Origin: Ursus arctos
Lineage: Eukaryota; Chordata; Mammalia; Carnivora; Ursidae
DNA length: 64,000 bases
Assembly: GCF_023065955.2 (NCBI RefSeq)
Contig: NW_026622930.1
Location: 20,871,449-20,935,448, forward strand
Direction: 5' to 3'
The stretch's first letter is position 1; each line of letters opens with the position of its first letter. Shown one piece after another: positions 46,114 through 57,894 of this stretch. Below the pieces are notes generated by a model that was given only the letters and a program-made list of their open reading frames with translations, did not search any database and was not told the origin of the DNA. The translations under genes were made by a program, and so were the position numbers.

Positions 46114-46244
46114 CCATTTCTTTTTTTTTTTTTAAGTAGGCTCCATGCCCAGCATGGAGCCCAACATGGGGCTTGAACTCACAACCCTGAGATCAAGACT
46201 TGAGCTGAGATCAAGAGTTGGATGCTTAACCGACTGAGCCACCC
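46114..46244 (-). mobile_element. Can-SINE (old variant), inverted
   Basis: A T-run then 'aagtaggctccatgcccagc', 'acatggggcttgaactcaca', 'gagatcaagagttggatgct' and GAGCCACCC. TAACATTT at 46106-46113 and 46245-46252 flanks it. A 13-nt block (gagctgagatcaag) is locally duplicated around 46190-46215. Confidence 0.9.
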
Positions 46245-46254
46245 TAACATTTTA

Positions 46255-46474
46255 ATTTTTTAAAAATATTTATTTAAGTAATCTTTTTTTGAGAGATTTT
46301 ATTTATTTATGAGAGAGAGACAGCCAGTGAGAGAGGGAACACAAGCAGGGGGAGTGGGAGAGGAAGAAGCAGGCTCATAGAGGAGGAGCCTGATGTGGGG
46401 CTCGATCCCAGAATGCTGGGATCACGCCCTGAGCAGAAGGCAGATGCTTAATGAGTGAGCCACCCAGGCGCCCC
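46255..46474 (-). mobile_element. Young Can-SINE inserted beside the previous one
   Basis: It contains 'gagacagccagtgagagagg', 'gggctcgatcccagaatgct' and head complement GAGCCACCCAGGCGCCCC. TAACATTTTAA occurs on both sides (46245-46255 and 46475-46485). So the right-hand TSD of the first SINE was re-used as the target of this later one. Confidence 0.93.
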
Positions 46475-46485
46475 TAACATTTTAA

Positions 46486-48209
46486 ATTTTAAACATAATT
46501 GTTAATGGCATTCCTTGGAGTGGGTATTTGTTATAGGACACTGTGTATCTTTATGCATATAGGACACTGTGTATCTTTATGCATATGTATCTTTATCTAT
46601 AATAAAGAACCTATAATTAATATGTAGGGTATAGCCAGTATATGAATAAATGTGACTTATTAGCCAAATGATGCTATTGGAAAACATCTGGCGACTCAGA
46701 AACTTCATCATTTAAAAAAATCTTCCCATATCCCAGACAAGATCATTTTGTTCCTCTCCCATAAATTATAAGGATTATGTTGACATCATTTTAAAAATCT
46801 GAGAATGTGGAAGCTATTAACTATAATAACTCTTCTAAATTAACATCATAGAGCTCTCCTTTAAAAATGTGGGCATTTTGACTATGTAATCAGGTTTAAT
46901 GGGGCTTAAATTTGATTTTAATTCATTTGAAAAAAAACAAAATTATGTTTCCTCTGAGGACTGTCTATGGGAAAATACAATCTCATACTGCATGAGTACA
47001 CTGCTGTATGTCCTAGACAGATGTACTTTTATTGTCATTAAAAAAGGAAATCCTCTTAAAGAACTAATTATTATTCTGATTATTTAAAGAGAAAAATGCC
47101 CATCATTCTAGAATAATTTGAGTTTCTAAGAATCTCTTAACGCAAATACCTTTAAAGCTGATGTAGGAAATAGGAAGTTGATATGAAACAGCAGTTCTCC
47201 ACCTTTTAAGAACAATTCATCTATGATAAAGATTAAGGACTTTAATTTCCATTCAACATTCACTTGTTTTGCCTTATTTTACGTACTCATGTAATTTCAA
47301 TGCATGCGTCACACAGTGAAATAAAAAAACATAAACTACATAGAATTTGTATTCGAGGTAAGATTTCTAGTAAGTTTCACCCTTTAGTTATAGAAAATGG
47401 TACTAAGCGTTTCTTGTGTTTGTCAGATGCAATTAGTCAGCAATCAACATAATTATTGAGTGCCAATTACTAAAAACAGTGACTTGCATCCAATTCTCTG
47501 CCATCAACGTGAAGAGCAGACACCCAGAAGCTTTCAGAGTGAGTCTGAACACCAGGATTAAGTCATCTGTCCAAGTCTGATCAATATTATTAGGGTCAAC
47601 TTGCAATGAGGTAGACCATTACACTGCCCTACTGTCACAATGTGTTTTTTTTTGTAGTCCCTCAGATCAGAGAGCTAAGGATGTTGGAATTACAAGTTTG
47701 AACCTAAGTGATCCTGCTCTCACCATGTTCTATGACTACAGACTTCATATTTAATCTTTGATTATAAGGGAAAAAACCCATCGATTTAGAAATCAACTAA
47801 TCCAGCCCTACTGGTTTACAGATAAAAATGTGAAGTGCCATAACTCCTCACTCCTTAAGTGTGGGCTGCCCATAGTGACTTCACTTCAAAAAGCACAGTA
47901 TTGAAGGGAGAAAAATAGTAACTTTACAATGGAGAAATCTGAAAAACCTTACCGTAGCCAGGTGATCAAGGTTAATATCAATATTGATAAATCATGTTGA
48001 TAGTGTGTACCCTTGATATGATTTGACAAGAAGGGCATTTACCTCTGTGGTCTTCCAAACACCCTAAACCCTAGTCTAATGAGAAAAACATCAGAGAAGT
48101 CCCAATTGAGGGACAATGTATAAAATACCTGACTAGTACTCTTAAAACCATCAGAGTCATCAAAAGCAAGGAAACTTTGAGAATGTCAGAGCCAAGGGAA
48201 GCCTAAGGA
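46486..48209. other. No gene; unassigned with a 26-bp tandem duplication
   Basis: AT-rich and unassigned, except the duplication at 46533-46584. Open frames are short with no domain. Confidence 0.45.
46533..46584. repeat. 26-bp perfect tandem duplication
   Basis: The unit ATAGGACACTGTGTATCTTT plus ATGCAT occurs twice back to back (46533-46558, 46559-46584), followed by a partial ATGTATCTTTAT. Perfect identity implies a recent local duplication. Confidence 0.92.
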
Positions 48210-48600
48210 AATGTGATGATTGACTTTGCCTGCTCAGGCTGCCACAACAAAATATTATAGGTGGAGTGGCTTATGCAGACATTGATTTTTCAGTTCTGGA
48301 GGCTGGAAAGTCCAAAGTCAGGATGCTGGCAGATTTGGTTCCTGGTGAGGACTCTCTTTCTGTCTTGCAGACAGCAGTCTTCTTACTTTATCCTCACATA
48401 GCAGAGAAAGAAAGGGAACACTCTGGTCTCTCTATCTCTTCTTATAAGGGTACTAATCCTGCTATAGGGGCCGCACCTTTATGACCTCATCTAAACCTAA
48501 TTACCTCACAAGGGCCTCTCCTCCAAATACCATCACATTGGGGGTTAGAGTTTTGATGTAAGAACTAGTGGTGGGGTGAGTACAATTCAGCCCATAACAA
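48210..48600. mobile_element. Widespread mammalian LTR-like repeat, unassigned
   Basis: 'cagttctggaggctggaaag', 'ctggtgaggactctctttct', 'cttataagggtactaatcct' and 'taccatcacattgggggtta' are hallmarks of a common mammalian repeat, probably an LTR-type element. The frame at 48266-48484 lies wholly within it. I do not assign a library name. Confidence 0.65.
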
Positions 48601-48767
48601 TAACAAAATGTAGTGTGGTATCCTGGATGGTCATTGGGTAAAAGGTCATTAGGTAAGAATTAAGGAAATAGGCATAAAGTATAGACTTTAGTTAATAATA
48701 ATGTTTCAATATTCATTTGATTATGACAAATGTATCATATTAATATAAGACATTAATAATAGAGCAT

Positions 48768-49158
48768 TGTGGACTGAGTTGCATGCCTTGCAAATTCATA
48801 TATTGAAGTCCTAACCCTCAGTACCTCAGAATATGAGTATTAGGAGAGAAAGCCTTTAAAAAGGTAATTTAGTTAAAAATAAGATCATTTGGGTGGGCCC
48901 TCATCCAGTACAACTGGTGCCCTTATAAGAGTTGATTAGGACACAGACAATACACAGACCAAGGGACAACTCCAAGAGGATGCAGTGAGAAGTGGGCCAT
49001 CTGCAAACCAAGGAGAAGGGCCACAGAAGAAACCGACCTTGCCTCTACTTTGATCTAGGGCATCTGGCCTCCAGAACTGGGAGAAAATAAATGTGTTGTG
49101 TTGTGTAAGCCCCCCAGTCTGTGGTGCTTTGTCATGGCTGCTCTAGCAAACTAAAACA
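48768..49158 (+). mobile_element. MaLR-like LTR (tentative)
   Basis: It begins TGTGGACTGAGTTGCATGCC, has 'aagtcctaaccctcagtacc', 'tgggtgggccctcatccagt', 'ggcctccagaactgggagaa' with an AATAAA, and ends 'agcaaactaaaaca'. Length and layout fit an ancient ERVL-MaLR-type LTR. The family name is inferred from the pattern only. Confidence 0.6.
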
Positions 49159-49324
49159 GAGGGGAAACTGGGTGTGGGGTATCTAGGAACTACCCATACT
49201 ATCTTCACAATCTTCCCGTTAAACGTGAAACCATTTTAAATATCAGTATTTCATTTTTAGGAAGTGAAGCCCAAAAAGATTAAGCAAGGCAGTATATAAG
49301 TCAAAAATGCCACGGTGAAGCCCA

Positions 49325-49450
49325 GTTGTTATGCCTCATACAACATCGGCAGGTTACTTGCGCTCTCTAAGCCTTTGCTCATTTATCAAATGAAGCTGCC
49401 CTACTTATTTCACAGGGTTATTATGACAGCAAGGGGTTTAATACACATGA
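49325..49450 (+). mobile_element. MIR SINE fragment
   Basis: 'ggcaggttacttgcgctctc', 'gcctttgctcatttatcaaa' and 'cacagggttattatgacagc' follow the MIR core. Confidence 0.75.
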
Positions 49451-49825
49451 ACACAATGTCATTAAAAGACTCATCATTAAATGTTTTACCCAAGTTCCAT
49501 GGCTATTTTAGGCAGAGGTCAAATTACTTAGAGCTCTTGTTAGCTATTAATCCAACCCTCCTCCTATCACTCCTAACTGACCCTATACCCTAAAACTTCT
49601 GTAACCCAGCAGTTCCAAGGGCACGTTAGGTCATACTCTGTGGCATGTTATAATCCACTTTGCCATCTCAGACTGCAGATGCTTATCTTTCATGGTGCCC
49701 TGGGCAATGTGACATGCAAACCAACACTACACCTTGACAAGCAGTTCCAAACAAATATTGACTGTGAATCTATATTATTTCTGTAAATGAAGGAAAACAT
49801 GTTTTCTATTAAGTATGATACATTA

Positions 49826-50062
49826 CAGGTGGTCTCTAAAGTGCAGTGTCTAAGGCAATACTTTGTGGTACATAAAAAATATTAGAACTTTGACTTGTAA
49901 TTTAAAAAATTCATACTCTGACTTTCTGTTTTTGTGCGTGTTTTACAATTTACATGGTATATTAACACAATAATATGTATCTGTAAGACACATACACACA
50001 CATACATAATATTTTAGAGTGCTGATTGGGAACATGCACAAAAAAGGGTTTGGAGACCACTT
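49826..50062. mobile_element. hAT-type MITE with matching ends
   Basis: The left end AGGTGGTCTCTAAA and the right end TTTGGAGACCACTT are complementary with one mismatch. The interior is AT-rich without coding capacity. The family is not assigned. Confidence 0.65.
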
Positions 50063-50179
50063 CTTTAGAAGGCAGGAGAAATGAGGCCATTAGGTGGACA
50101 AGTATAAACTGGATTCTTCGTCTTTATTTCCCTTAATACCAAAGCAGAGACAAGCAACACATTTTCATCTCTAGGGACA

Positions 50180-50310
50180 TTTTTAAACTATGGACTCTGC
50201 TATTAACTGGTTTACATGCCTTGCACAAATTCCTCAATCTTTCTGTGCCCAAGCACTCTCCTCCTTAAAGTGGGGATCATCTGAGTACCTCCCATGTATT
50301 GGAGAGGGAT
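50180..50310 (+). mobile_element. MIR SINE fragment
   Basis: 'ctattaactggtttacatgc', 'gcacaaattcctcaatcttt' and 'ttaaagtggggatcatctga' loosely follow MIR. Confidence 0.65.
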
Positions 50311-50867
50311 GGGGAGGAAACCCTGAGTTAACTAGGATGGAAACTTTTAATCAGAAAGCCATGTGATTGTAAAACCAGCAGGACACACTGCTCAGATTTA
50401 TCTTTCTCCTTGTTCATCAACAAACCTGGAGCCTGACTTTAGTACCTCTGAGTTAGAACACATCAGAGCAAAATGAGGCTGCTGCACCCCAGCTTTATGG
50501 GGTGAACTGGAAGGAATGGCAGGAGCCGATGCTGGGACCGCTGTCGCCAGGAAACAGAGTAACTGGAAAGGCACGTAAATTGGGCTTGGTACCTCTTTTA
50601 CTGAGTTGACTTTGGTATTCAAATAGATTTGTTGCATACATGAAGAAAGGTAGACATTTGCCTGCTGAAAGGGAGTATGAAGGGCTTTCCAAGCAAAGGG
50701 AAGAGTATGTGCACAGCCATGGAAGTGTGAAAACGCTGGGAGTGTTCAGACCTGTGAGGACTGCAAGGAAATGTAAATAAAATAGGCAAATAAGTAAAGC
50801 ATGCTTATTGGGGCCACTGCTATATGCTTTCTGTATACAGCTTAATAAACGGATGCTTAATAAATAT
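50311..50867. other. No gene; a faint old repeat
   Basis: Around 50695-50770, 'gtatgtgcacagccatggaa' resembles the unnamed repeat of 40330-40670. The opposing minus-strand frames at 50398-50692 are unsupported. Confidence 0.4.
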
Positions 50868-51052
50868 ATTTTTTTAAGATTTTATTTATTTATTTGTCAG
50901 AGAGAGAGAGTGAGAGCACAAATAGGGGGAACGACAGGCAGAGGGAGAGGCTGGCTCCCTGTGGAGCAAGGAGCCTGATGTGGGACTCGATCCCAGGACC
51001 CTGGGATCATGACCTGACCAGATGCTTAACTTACTGAGCTACCCAGGCATCC
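50868..51052 (-). mobile_element. Can-SINE, inverted
   Basis: A T-run, AAGATTTTATTTATTTATTT, 'gaacgacaggcagagggaga', 'gactcgatcccaggaccctg' and a head complement of GAGCTACCCAGGCATCCC. Confidence 0.93.
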
Positions 51053-51235
51053 CAGTATTCATAATTGTTTTGATAGCTGATATGGGAGCTATCAGAACCA
51101 CCATCAGAGTGGGGACCATTTTCTTCTTCAGATTGCAACCTCTGCTCCTGGAGATTCTGATACACAGGAAGTGTTATGTATAGAGACACTGTTACAGACA
51201 TGGGAGTGGGTGGGTGGTAAGGTGCCATTATTCTA

Positions 51236-51435
51236 GGTCAGTGCTTTTCAAACTGCTGGTTGTAAGCCATTTGTAGATCATGAAATCAATACACTGTATC
51301 GTGACTATCCTTTTGGAAAAATGAAATAAAGTAAAATGGAACACATACATACATAAATATGTCTGTATCCTGGGGTACAATGTGAAGTATATTTTTACCA
51401 TGGGTCATGGTCCAAAGTGTCAAGCCACTGGTTTG
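51236..51435. mobile_element. hAT-Charlie-type MITE
   Basis: 'cagtgcttttcaaactgctg' at the left and 'gtgtcaagccactgg' at the right form the inverted ends. The interior has 'tgtagatcatgaaatcaata' and 'ttaccatgggtcatggtcca'. The layout is that of non-autonomous hAT elements with CAGTG...CACTG ends. Subfamily unassigned. Confidence 0.7.
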
Positions 51436-51623
51436 CATGGTAATTGTTGGAAGCCCTGACTAAAGCAGTAGGAAGATTCTGGTGATGATAGTGACAATTC
51501 ATGGGATTTAGTGATTAATTGAATGTGGAAGGTAAAGAAAGGTGATGACTCAGTTTCAGAATTAGCTTAAGCTAGTACTCGAGTGCAATGTCCTTAAAAC
51601 TGAGATTAAGAATGAGGAAGTAA

Positions 51624-51866
51624 GGGGTACCTGGGTGGCTCAGTCAGTTAAGCCTCCGACTGGTGATCTTGGCTCAGGTCAAGATCTCATGGGTCATAAG
51701 ATCGGGTGCTGAGATTGAGCCCCGCATCCAGCTCCATTCTCAGTGGGGAGGGGATTCTGCTTGAGATTTTCTCTCTACCCCTCCCCACGCTCACACTCGC
51801 ACATGTGGGTGTTCTCTCTCACTCTCTCTGAAATACATAAATAAGTCTTTAAAAAAAAGGGGGAGA
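51624..51866 (+). mobile_element. Can-SINE, forward, with internal extra sequence
   Basis: GGGGTACCTGGGTGGCTCAG head; about 20 nt more than most copies, because 'ggtcaagatctcatgggtca' is followed by a second similar 'taagatcgggtgctgagatt'. Tail AAATACATAAATAAGTCTTT. TSD GAGGAAGTAA at 51614-51623 and 51867-51876. Confidence 0.94.
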
Positions 51867-51876
51867 GAGGAAGTAA

Positions 51877-52739
51877 AATGTGGGATTCTTTGGGGGTTGG
51901 GAGTAGAGACTGAGGGCAGGATGTCAGTGAGAAGATAATGAGTTTGGGTGAGACGAGTTGAGTTTGAGATTCACATAAGTCATCCAAGTGGACATGTCTA
52001 TGAAGCAATAGGAAACGTAGTCTGAAGCATAAGGAAGAGTTCAGTGTTAATGATAAAGTCTGCAGTCATTATTACCCAGGTGATAGCTGACATGTTAAAT
52101 TGGATGAGATTTTCTTTTTCATTTTTCTTTTTGATTTATCCACCAAAAAGAATTTATATCACAAAATTCAACTTCATTTACATCTTAGTACTTAAAACAC
52201 CTTCTTATGACTCTGTTAGGAAAGATCAGTTTAGCACAGAACATTTTAAAATGTCTTTTAAATATGATTCATTGGTGATATGATTAACAGTAAACAGAGC
52301 CTAAGTAAATCAATCAATATAGATACATTTTATAAGACTGAAATTTTTATAAAATGCATATATGATTCACTGAAGAACATTAAAAGAACAATGTGAAATG
52401 AACAAGCAGTAAGGCGGCAAGATAAATAACTAATTGTCTCTATTACTTTATTATGATTGTGCCAGAATTGACTTTAAAAGATTAACTCCAGTATGTGCTC
52501 ATTATGTTACCGAACTGCACGATAATTTGTTCTAATATTGTTTCAAGAGAACATAAATATCTTGCACAAAAACCATAATATGCTGTTTGTTTTCATTTTT
52601 AAATATGAATTTTAGGCATTTTTCCCCCCAAAACTGCTTTTCCTTATAGAAAATGCTAAGAAAAACTTACCGATCTGGTTGTCCATTATAGAAATGCTAG
52701 TTTTTATTCTTTCTTTTAAGTATTAAGTGTTATTTTATT
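51877..52739. other. No gene or recognised repeat
   Basis: AT-rich and unassigned. Confidence 0.45.
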
Positions 52740-52957
52740 TTTATTTATTTATTTTTATTTTAAAGATTTATTTACTTATTTTTAGTGACAGAGAAAGCAA
52801 GGAGGGGGAGGGGCAGAGGGAGAGGGAGAAAATCCTCAAGCAGATTCCTCACTGAGTGTGGAGACTGACGCAAGGCTTGATCTCAGGACCCTGATATCAT
52901 GACCTGAGTTGAAATCAAGTGTTGGATGCTTAACCGACTGAGCCACCCAGTCACCCC
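52740..52957 (-). mobile_element. Can-SINE, inverted, older variant
   Basis: T-rich (TTTTTATTTATTTATTTTTA) then AAAGATTTATTTACTTATTT, a GGGGGAGGGGCAGAGGGAGA middle, 'gttggatgcttaaccgactg' and GAGCCACCCAGTCACCCC. It sits next to the tail of the L1 that follows. The left edge in the T/A-rich tract is approximate. Confidence 0.9.
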
Positions 52958-52969
52958 TATTTTTATTTT

Positions 52970-53310
52970 TTAAATTTGAGTTTGTTGTGGTAAGAATCTT
53001 AGAGATCTACACTCTTAAATTTTTAAGTGTATGAAATGTTAAGTGTACAACACAGTATTGTTGACTATTCGTAAACAATGTGCAGCAAATCTTTAGAGCT
53101 TATTCACTTGTTTAACTGAAACGTTATGCCCATTGATGAGAATTCCCCATTTCCCTCCCTGCCAGCCCTTGGCAACCACACTCCACCCTCTGATTCTATA
53201 AACTTGACTGTTTTAGATATCTCACATAAGTGGAGTCATGAAGAATCTTGAGGACATTATGCTAACTAAAATAAGCCAGATACAGAAAGACAAACACTGG
53301 ATGAGATTGT
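52970..53310 (-). mobile_element. Old LINE-1 3' UTR with 5' inversion
   Basis: Plus-strand 52970-53240 is the complement of an old L1 3' UTR ('gttaagtgtacaacacagta', 'tgattctataaacttgactg', 'gatatctcacataagtggag'). Directly after it the plus strand reads sense L1 ('ggacattatgctaactaaaa', 'taagccagatacagaaagac', 'aaacactggatgagatt'), which in the L1 map lies immediately before that same 3' UTR start. This is the twin-priming layout. A TSD is no longer visible. Confidence 0.78.
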
Positions 53311-53744
53311 CTGTGGAGCCTCGTAGTGTGCAAAAAGGACAAAGAATGAAATCCTCAGAAGGTCAACCTTTAATGAGCAAGTTCAGGAGAGTTAGCACAG
53401 AGACAAGGTAGAAGAGTCTATTGGTTATAGAAATATCACATGTTACAGAAATATCAAGCAGAATAGAAACTGTACCACAACCTTTCAAATAGGTGGTTGA
53501 GTCATTAGGGATCTCTAGGTAAGGTAAGTAATGGGAAGACTAATGAGATGTTAGCAGGTCAAAGAGGAAATGGGAACTAGAAAGTATGATCCCTAAAGAG
53601 AAAGTAAGGTTTTCCTTTATGACAGAGAATGGAAGGAAACTGATAGAGGGTTAACTATGAGGAGGCAGAGTAGGATAGGAATTTTACGTGCAGATATTGG
53701 ATAATATTTGTAGGTAGTGGTGAAAGACAAAGGATGATGGTAAC
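53311..53744. other. No gene or recognised repeat
   Basis: Unassigned and purine-rich. Confidence 0.45.
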
Positions 53745-53990
53745 AGTAAACATAAGGTGCCTACTGTGTGCCAGGAATTATCCTAAACACTTTGCCTAGA
53801 TCAACTCATTTTAATCTTCACAACAACACCGAGGTAGGCACTATTATTATCCCTATTTAAATGAGGAAACAGGCACAGAGAGGTTAAGCAAATTGAACAA
53901 GTTCACACACAACTATCGGAGACAGGATTTGAATCCATCCTGGGGCACCAGAGTCTATACTCTTCACTTCTACACTTTGCTGGAGAGAGG
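53745..53990 (-). mobile_element. MIR SINE, inverted, nearly full length
   Basis: 'ggtgcctactgtgtgccagg', 'tcaactcattttaatcttca', 'caacaacaccgaggtaggca', 'gaggaaacaggcacagagag' and 'gatttgaatccatcctgggg' are MIR complement landmarks in perfect order. Confidence 0.96.
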
Positions 53991-56864
53991 AAGGTACAGG
54001 AAAATAAGACATAACAGGCCATAATCCTTTAACTAGAAACTTTTGGGGCCAAATGTATTTTAGAACTCAGAAATTACCAGCCTTTAGGAAGGTAATATAC
54101 ACATGTTTTATTAGAGCCAACCAGGGTCTGGGGCTGTACCTGAAACACAGCCACACTGGTAATTGATATTTTTGTAGTAAATGTTATTAATAAATAAGGA
54201 CTAAATAATCTTGAATCAGTTTGGGTCAAGTTCTGCTTCCATGAGTTACCAGAACACTGTCAAGGGTCAGTGCTGTTTGAATTTTGGACTTACAGATTAG
54301 CCACTGTGCTCCTATAATAGCCCCCTCCTCTCAGGGAGAGGAAGATGAGAAGCTGGTAGCGGGGTCTTGGGAAAGGTTAGGAACATCTGCTCCTTTGTGA
54401 AAAGAGAAACAGGGCAAAAGGAAGACCAAAGAGGTTAGGCCCCAGCTCCTTTTTCCCAACTCCCACAAAAGCTCTGTTCTGCTTTCTTAGCGAAGGTCAA
54501 ATGCCAGACAGATGTCACTTTTTTCCTTTTAAGGTCTAGAATGGTATGTCCTTGCTTTTCCTGACCCACCCAGCAGGGTCAAGGTGATTCTGCCTCTCCC
54601 TTCCAGGTACAGGTGAGACCAAGAAGGGGGAGAGAGATGGAAGGACAGAGAGTTCTATAAGAGAGATTTTTAAAATAATTTATAAAACATTTTATAATTT
54701 TTTAATAATTTATAAAAAATTATAATTTTAAAAATAATTACAATTCCTTTGTGACTAGCAATAGTCATGCATTCATTCACTTATTCGCTTTGCTACCACC
54801 AAGGAAAAATCCTTAGAAAACTTCTAACACCCTGGAGAGTATTTCAGGGGCAAGGGAAGCAAAATGGAGAGATTTCATCCTGATGCCCAAGAAAAGAGAG
54901 AGAAAGAGAGAGAGATTGAGAATGAAGAAGAGACTCTATCAGGCTGACATGGATGAAAATAATGGGAGCCTGAGTAGAACAATTAAGACTGAGAAATATA
55001 CCTCAATGGTATGATCTTTTTCCAGAAGGTCTGGAGCATCTATCACTGTGTGTCACCTTTCCAGCCACCACCAGGCTCAGGTTGCTGGGAGCCCCAGGGT
55101 TATACCCTGGCTGGTGCAGGGAATCCTGAACTCAACTGGATAGGAGAGGGGAAGCATGAAAACATTCCTGGTATTCCCAGTAGTCACTTGGACATATTAA
55201 TCCAGAAAAACATTGTTTAACATAGTGTTGGCTACGAAAGTATTTCTGGTGGTGCAGTGCTCAAAGCACAAGTTAAACCAAAAACTCAAGTCTGTGCTCT
55301 GCTTTGCAGCTGATTTCCGGTATGGTATTACAAGGCCAGGCATCTGAGGGGTTAAAAGGTCTTTGGTAGGCTAGCCAGAAAATTTAACATGCATGTAAAA
55401 TACATTCCAAACAACTGACTTTTGGAAAACAACCCTATAAGTTGGGGACTGCTGTTTTTATATTTCTTTTGCCAAGCTTACTAAAATTTGTAGCAAAATA
55501 GAAATTAAAAAATATTATATTCTTGTGACTCAACAGCATGGCAAACCCAGAGCATAATTTTAGAGTCAATATTATTTTATTGGGCATTTTCTAGAAACAA
55601 AGAGAATGAATTGGGGAGTCACCACATCTGGCAATATTAATGGAGAAATTCTGCCTTTATCTTTACAATTAAAGTAGATCTGTGCAGTGTAAATATCAGT
55701 GGGAATGGCGGCACAGGTTGTATGCTGATCAGACCTGTTGGCGTTACAAAACTGAGAGAAAGAGCAGGTATGTTCCATGAGAGACACAAACATTTCCCTC
55801 CTCTCCCGTTTCCTCAATCTCCATGATCCAAAATGGTAGCAGTTTGGAGGGTCATGCTGCATTTAGAATGGAGAAAAAGACTGGTGTGTTTAGCCTAGAA
55901 AAGACTTAAGGGAGGGAGGAAAAATCATTAAATGGAAGTGAGATTCTTTCTGATTTGTTTTATGGAGCTCTAATAGACACAACCAAGACCAATGGTGGTA
56001 GATTTTTTTTCCAGCGTAGGAAGGAATAACAGAATTCTTCAAAAATGAAATAGTAAGTTCCCTTTCTAATGTGTATTCAAAGGATAAATATCATGAATCA
56101 AGCTCAGGAGAGTCTTACATTGGGTAGAAGTTTAAAGTAGATGGTTTCCAAGTTCCTCTTCCAGTACTAAAACTCTATAAGTCCATAAAAATCATAAGTA
56201 TTCCTCTTTCTTCCCCAAGCAATATGATATCTTCAAAATTAGATGCCAATGAGAAAATTCTAGTTAATGCTAAGACCCCAGTTGGTCATACAATTGTGCA
56301 ATCAAGTTTTAAGTGTTCTTGATGGAGCCAGCCAACCTGAGACTGCCCATTTCCTTAGTCATGGAGATGTACTTTTGGAAACCAAAATCTGTAGTAGGCA
56401 AAAATCAGTCCAGGCCATGTGGCTTTCCAACAGGGTATGATTACAAAAAAGGCTGAAATTATTATAACCCAGAAGGGGAGAAGTCAGCAGAATTCATTAG
56501 CCTTATAAAATACATTCTTTGATCCTTCCTTCTACCATATTGCCTGCACTGTTTCTTGGGCTATCTAGTGGTCAGCGAGGTCAAAATAATGCAGTGTATC
56601 TCTTGTTTCCTTTACACTGGCTTTAGAGAGACTGAGAGCCAAGATTAGCCATTCTAGTTTCTTTTTAGAACAGTTATTATTTAAGAAGTTCAAGTTTTTC
56701 ATTGTTGGAAATCATTTGGAATTCTCTAGTATGTGGCAGTAGCTTCTACTTGATCTTTATAAGTAAGAACTTTAAGACATTGCAGAGTGCTCCCAAATAA
56801 AGTTATAATGGAAGTCTGTTTTTCTCTTTTGTAATACCCACTGAACTTGTAAGTGTTAGATCAA
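53991..56864. other. 2.9 kb without gene; possible old MITE at its start
   Basis: About 54010-54305 could be an old DNA element ('gaaacttttggggccaaatg' versus 'tttgaattttggacttacag'), but I cannot support a name. A TTTATAA-rich patch lies at 54670-54735. The longer minus frame at 55572-55862 has no recognised domain. Confidence 0.4.
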
Positions 56865-57000
56865 TGTTGGCCGTCCATTTGGAATGCAAATTCCATGAGA
56901 GTATGGACAAGCTATCTGTCTTATTCAGCATTCCATTTCTGTGACCTAGCACAGTGTCAGTACCCAAAAAATACTGAATAAATACATCTAGCAATGAAAT
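56865..57000 (+). mobile_element. LINE-2 3' end
   Basis: 'gcaaattccatgagagtatg', 'tatctgtcttattcagcatt' and 'cctagcacagtgtcagtacc' followed by CTGAATAAATACATC give the L2 3'-terminal order. Confidence 0.85.
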
Positions 57001-57043
57001 GATTACCTGCTCTCTCCAACACTGTTTATATCTTCCACATCAT

Positions 57044-57100
57044 AACACACATACACACACACACACACACAGAGATACACACACACACACACACACACAC
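57044..57100. repeat. (AC)n microsatellite, interrupted
   Basis: Two AC blocks separated by AGAGATAC, the second with about 12 perfect repeats. Probably polymorphic. Confidence 0.95.
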
Positions 57101-57689
57101 TTTTTTTGAACAATCCTTAAAAGAACAGAAACAGTCTACCTTTTTGTTTCACAAATTGCAGAAAGAAAGCAGTACTTTGTTCTCCCCAATATCCTGGATC
57201 AGCACAAAGATTCTATTTCTTCCTTTCAAACTACTTCATTGATCTTTGTTATCAACTGTATCAAATAGGCACTGGGACAGTTCATAGTGGTGTAAGGACC
57301 CCTCATCCAGCTTTCAAGATTTCCCTGTAAAGTACAACAAAAACGCTTCCATGTCCCATACAAGGGCGAATAAGCTGTGGATGGCTTCCCAAGTAGGTAC
57401 ATACCACCTCACAGGACAGTGGAGACAAGCAGCCTCATCATAAAATGTAGGCAAATATGGAAGATCTCCTGCTGCTTATATACCTTTGGATGTCTTTTCA
57501 GGCAAAATTCCTTTCTGAGAGGCAGAACAAAGGCAGCAGGAGAGTGTGTGCTACCTGGGAACTGGGAGGCGGGGGAGATGGGTAGTTCTAAACACCTGCC
57601 CTGTCTTGCAATTTGGCAGAAGCTGGACAATCTAGTTTCTAACCTGCGATAGTCCTAATAATAAAATTATCTTGCTTTGGATATTATCT
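57101..57689. other. No gene or recognised repeat
   Basis: Opposing frames at 57377-57652 (plus) and 57409-57630 (minus) overlap. Neither shows a domain or good start context, so no gene is called. Confidence 0.4.
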
Positions 57690-57875
57690 ACTCATTCCAT
57701 AAATGCCTATGTATATTATTTCATTCGATCTTTGTAATAACACTGTGTGATAATTAATGTACTGATTATTATTGTTATTATTCCCATCTATTGTGCATAT
57801 GCAAAAACTGCAGGGTTTAGATGACCATTTTAGGGTTAAAGTGCTAGTGAGAGGCAAAGCTGGATCTCTTTATCT
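57690..57875 (-). mobile_element. MIR SINE, inverted (diverged)
   Basis: 'attatttcattcgatctttg', 'taataacactgtgtgataat' and 'agtgctagtgagaggcaaag' follow the MIR complement. Confidence 0.7.
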
Positions 57876-57894
57876 CTAGGTGACAAAGAAATGT

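Noticed and set aside
57377..57652. 91-codon frame with a cysteine-rich middle
   Set aside because: It overlaps an equally long antisense frame, and no known domain, splice sites or promoter is visible. It cannot be separated from chance.
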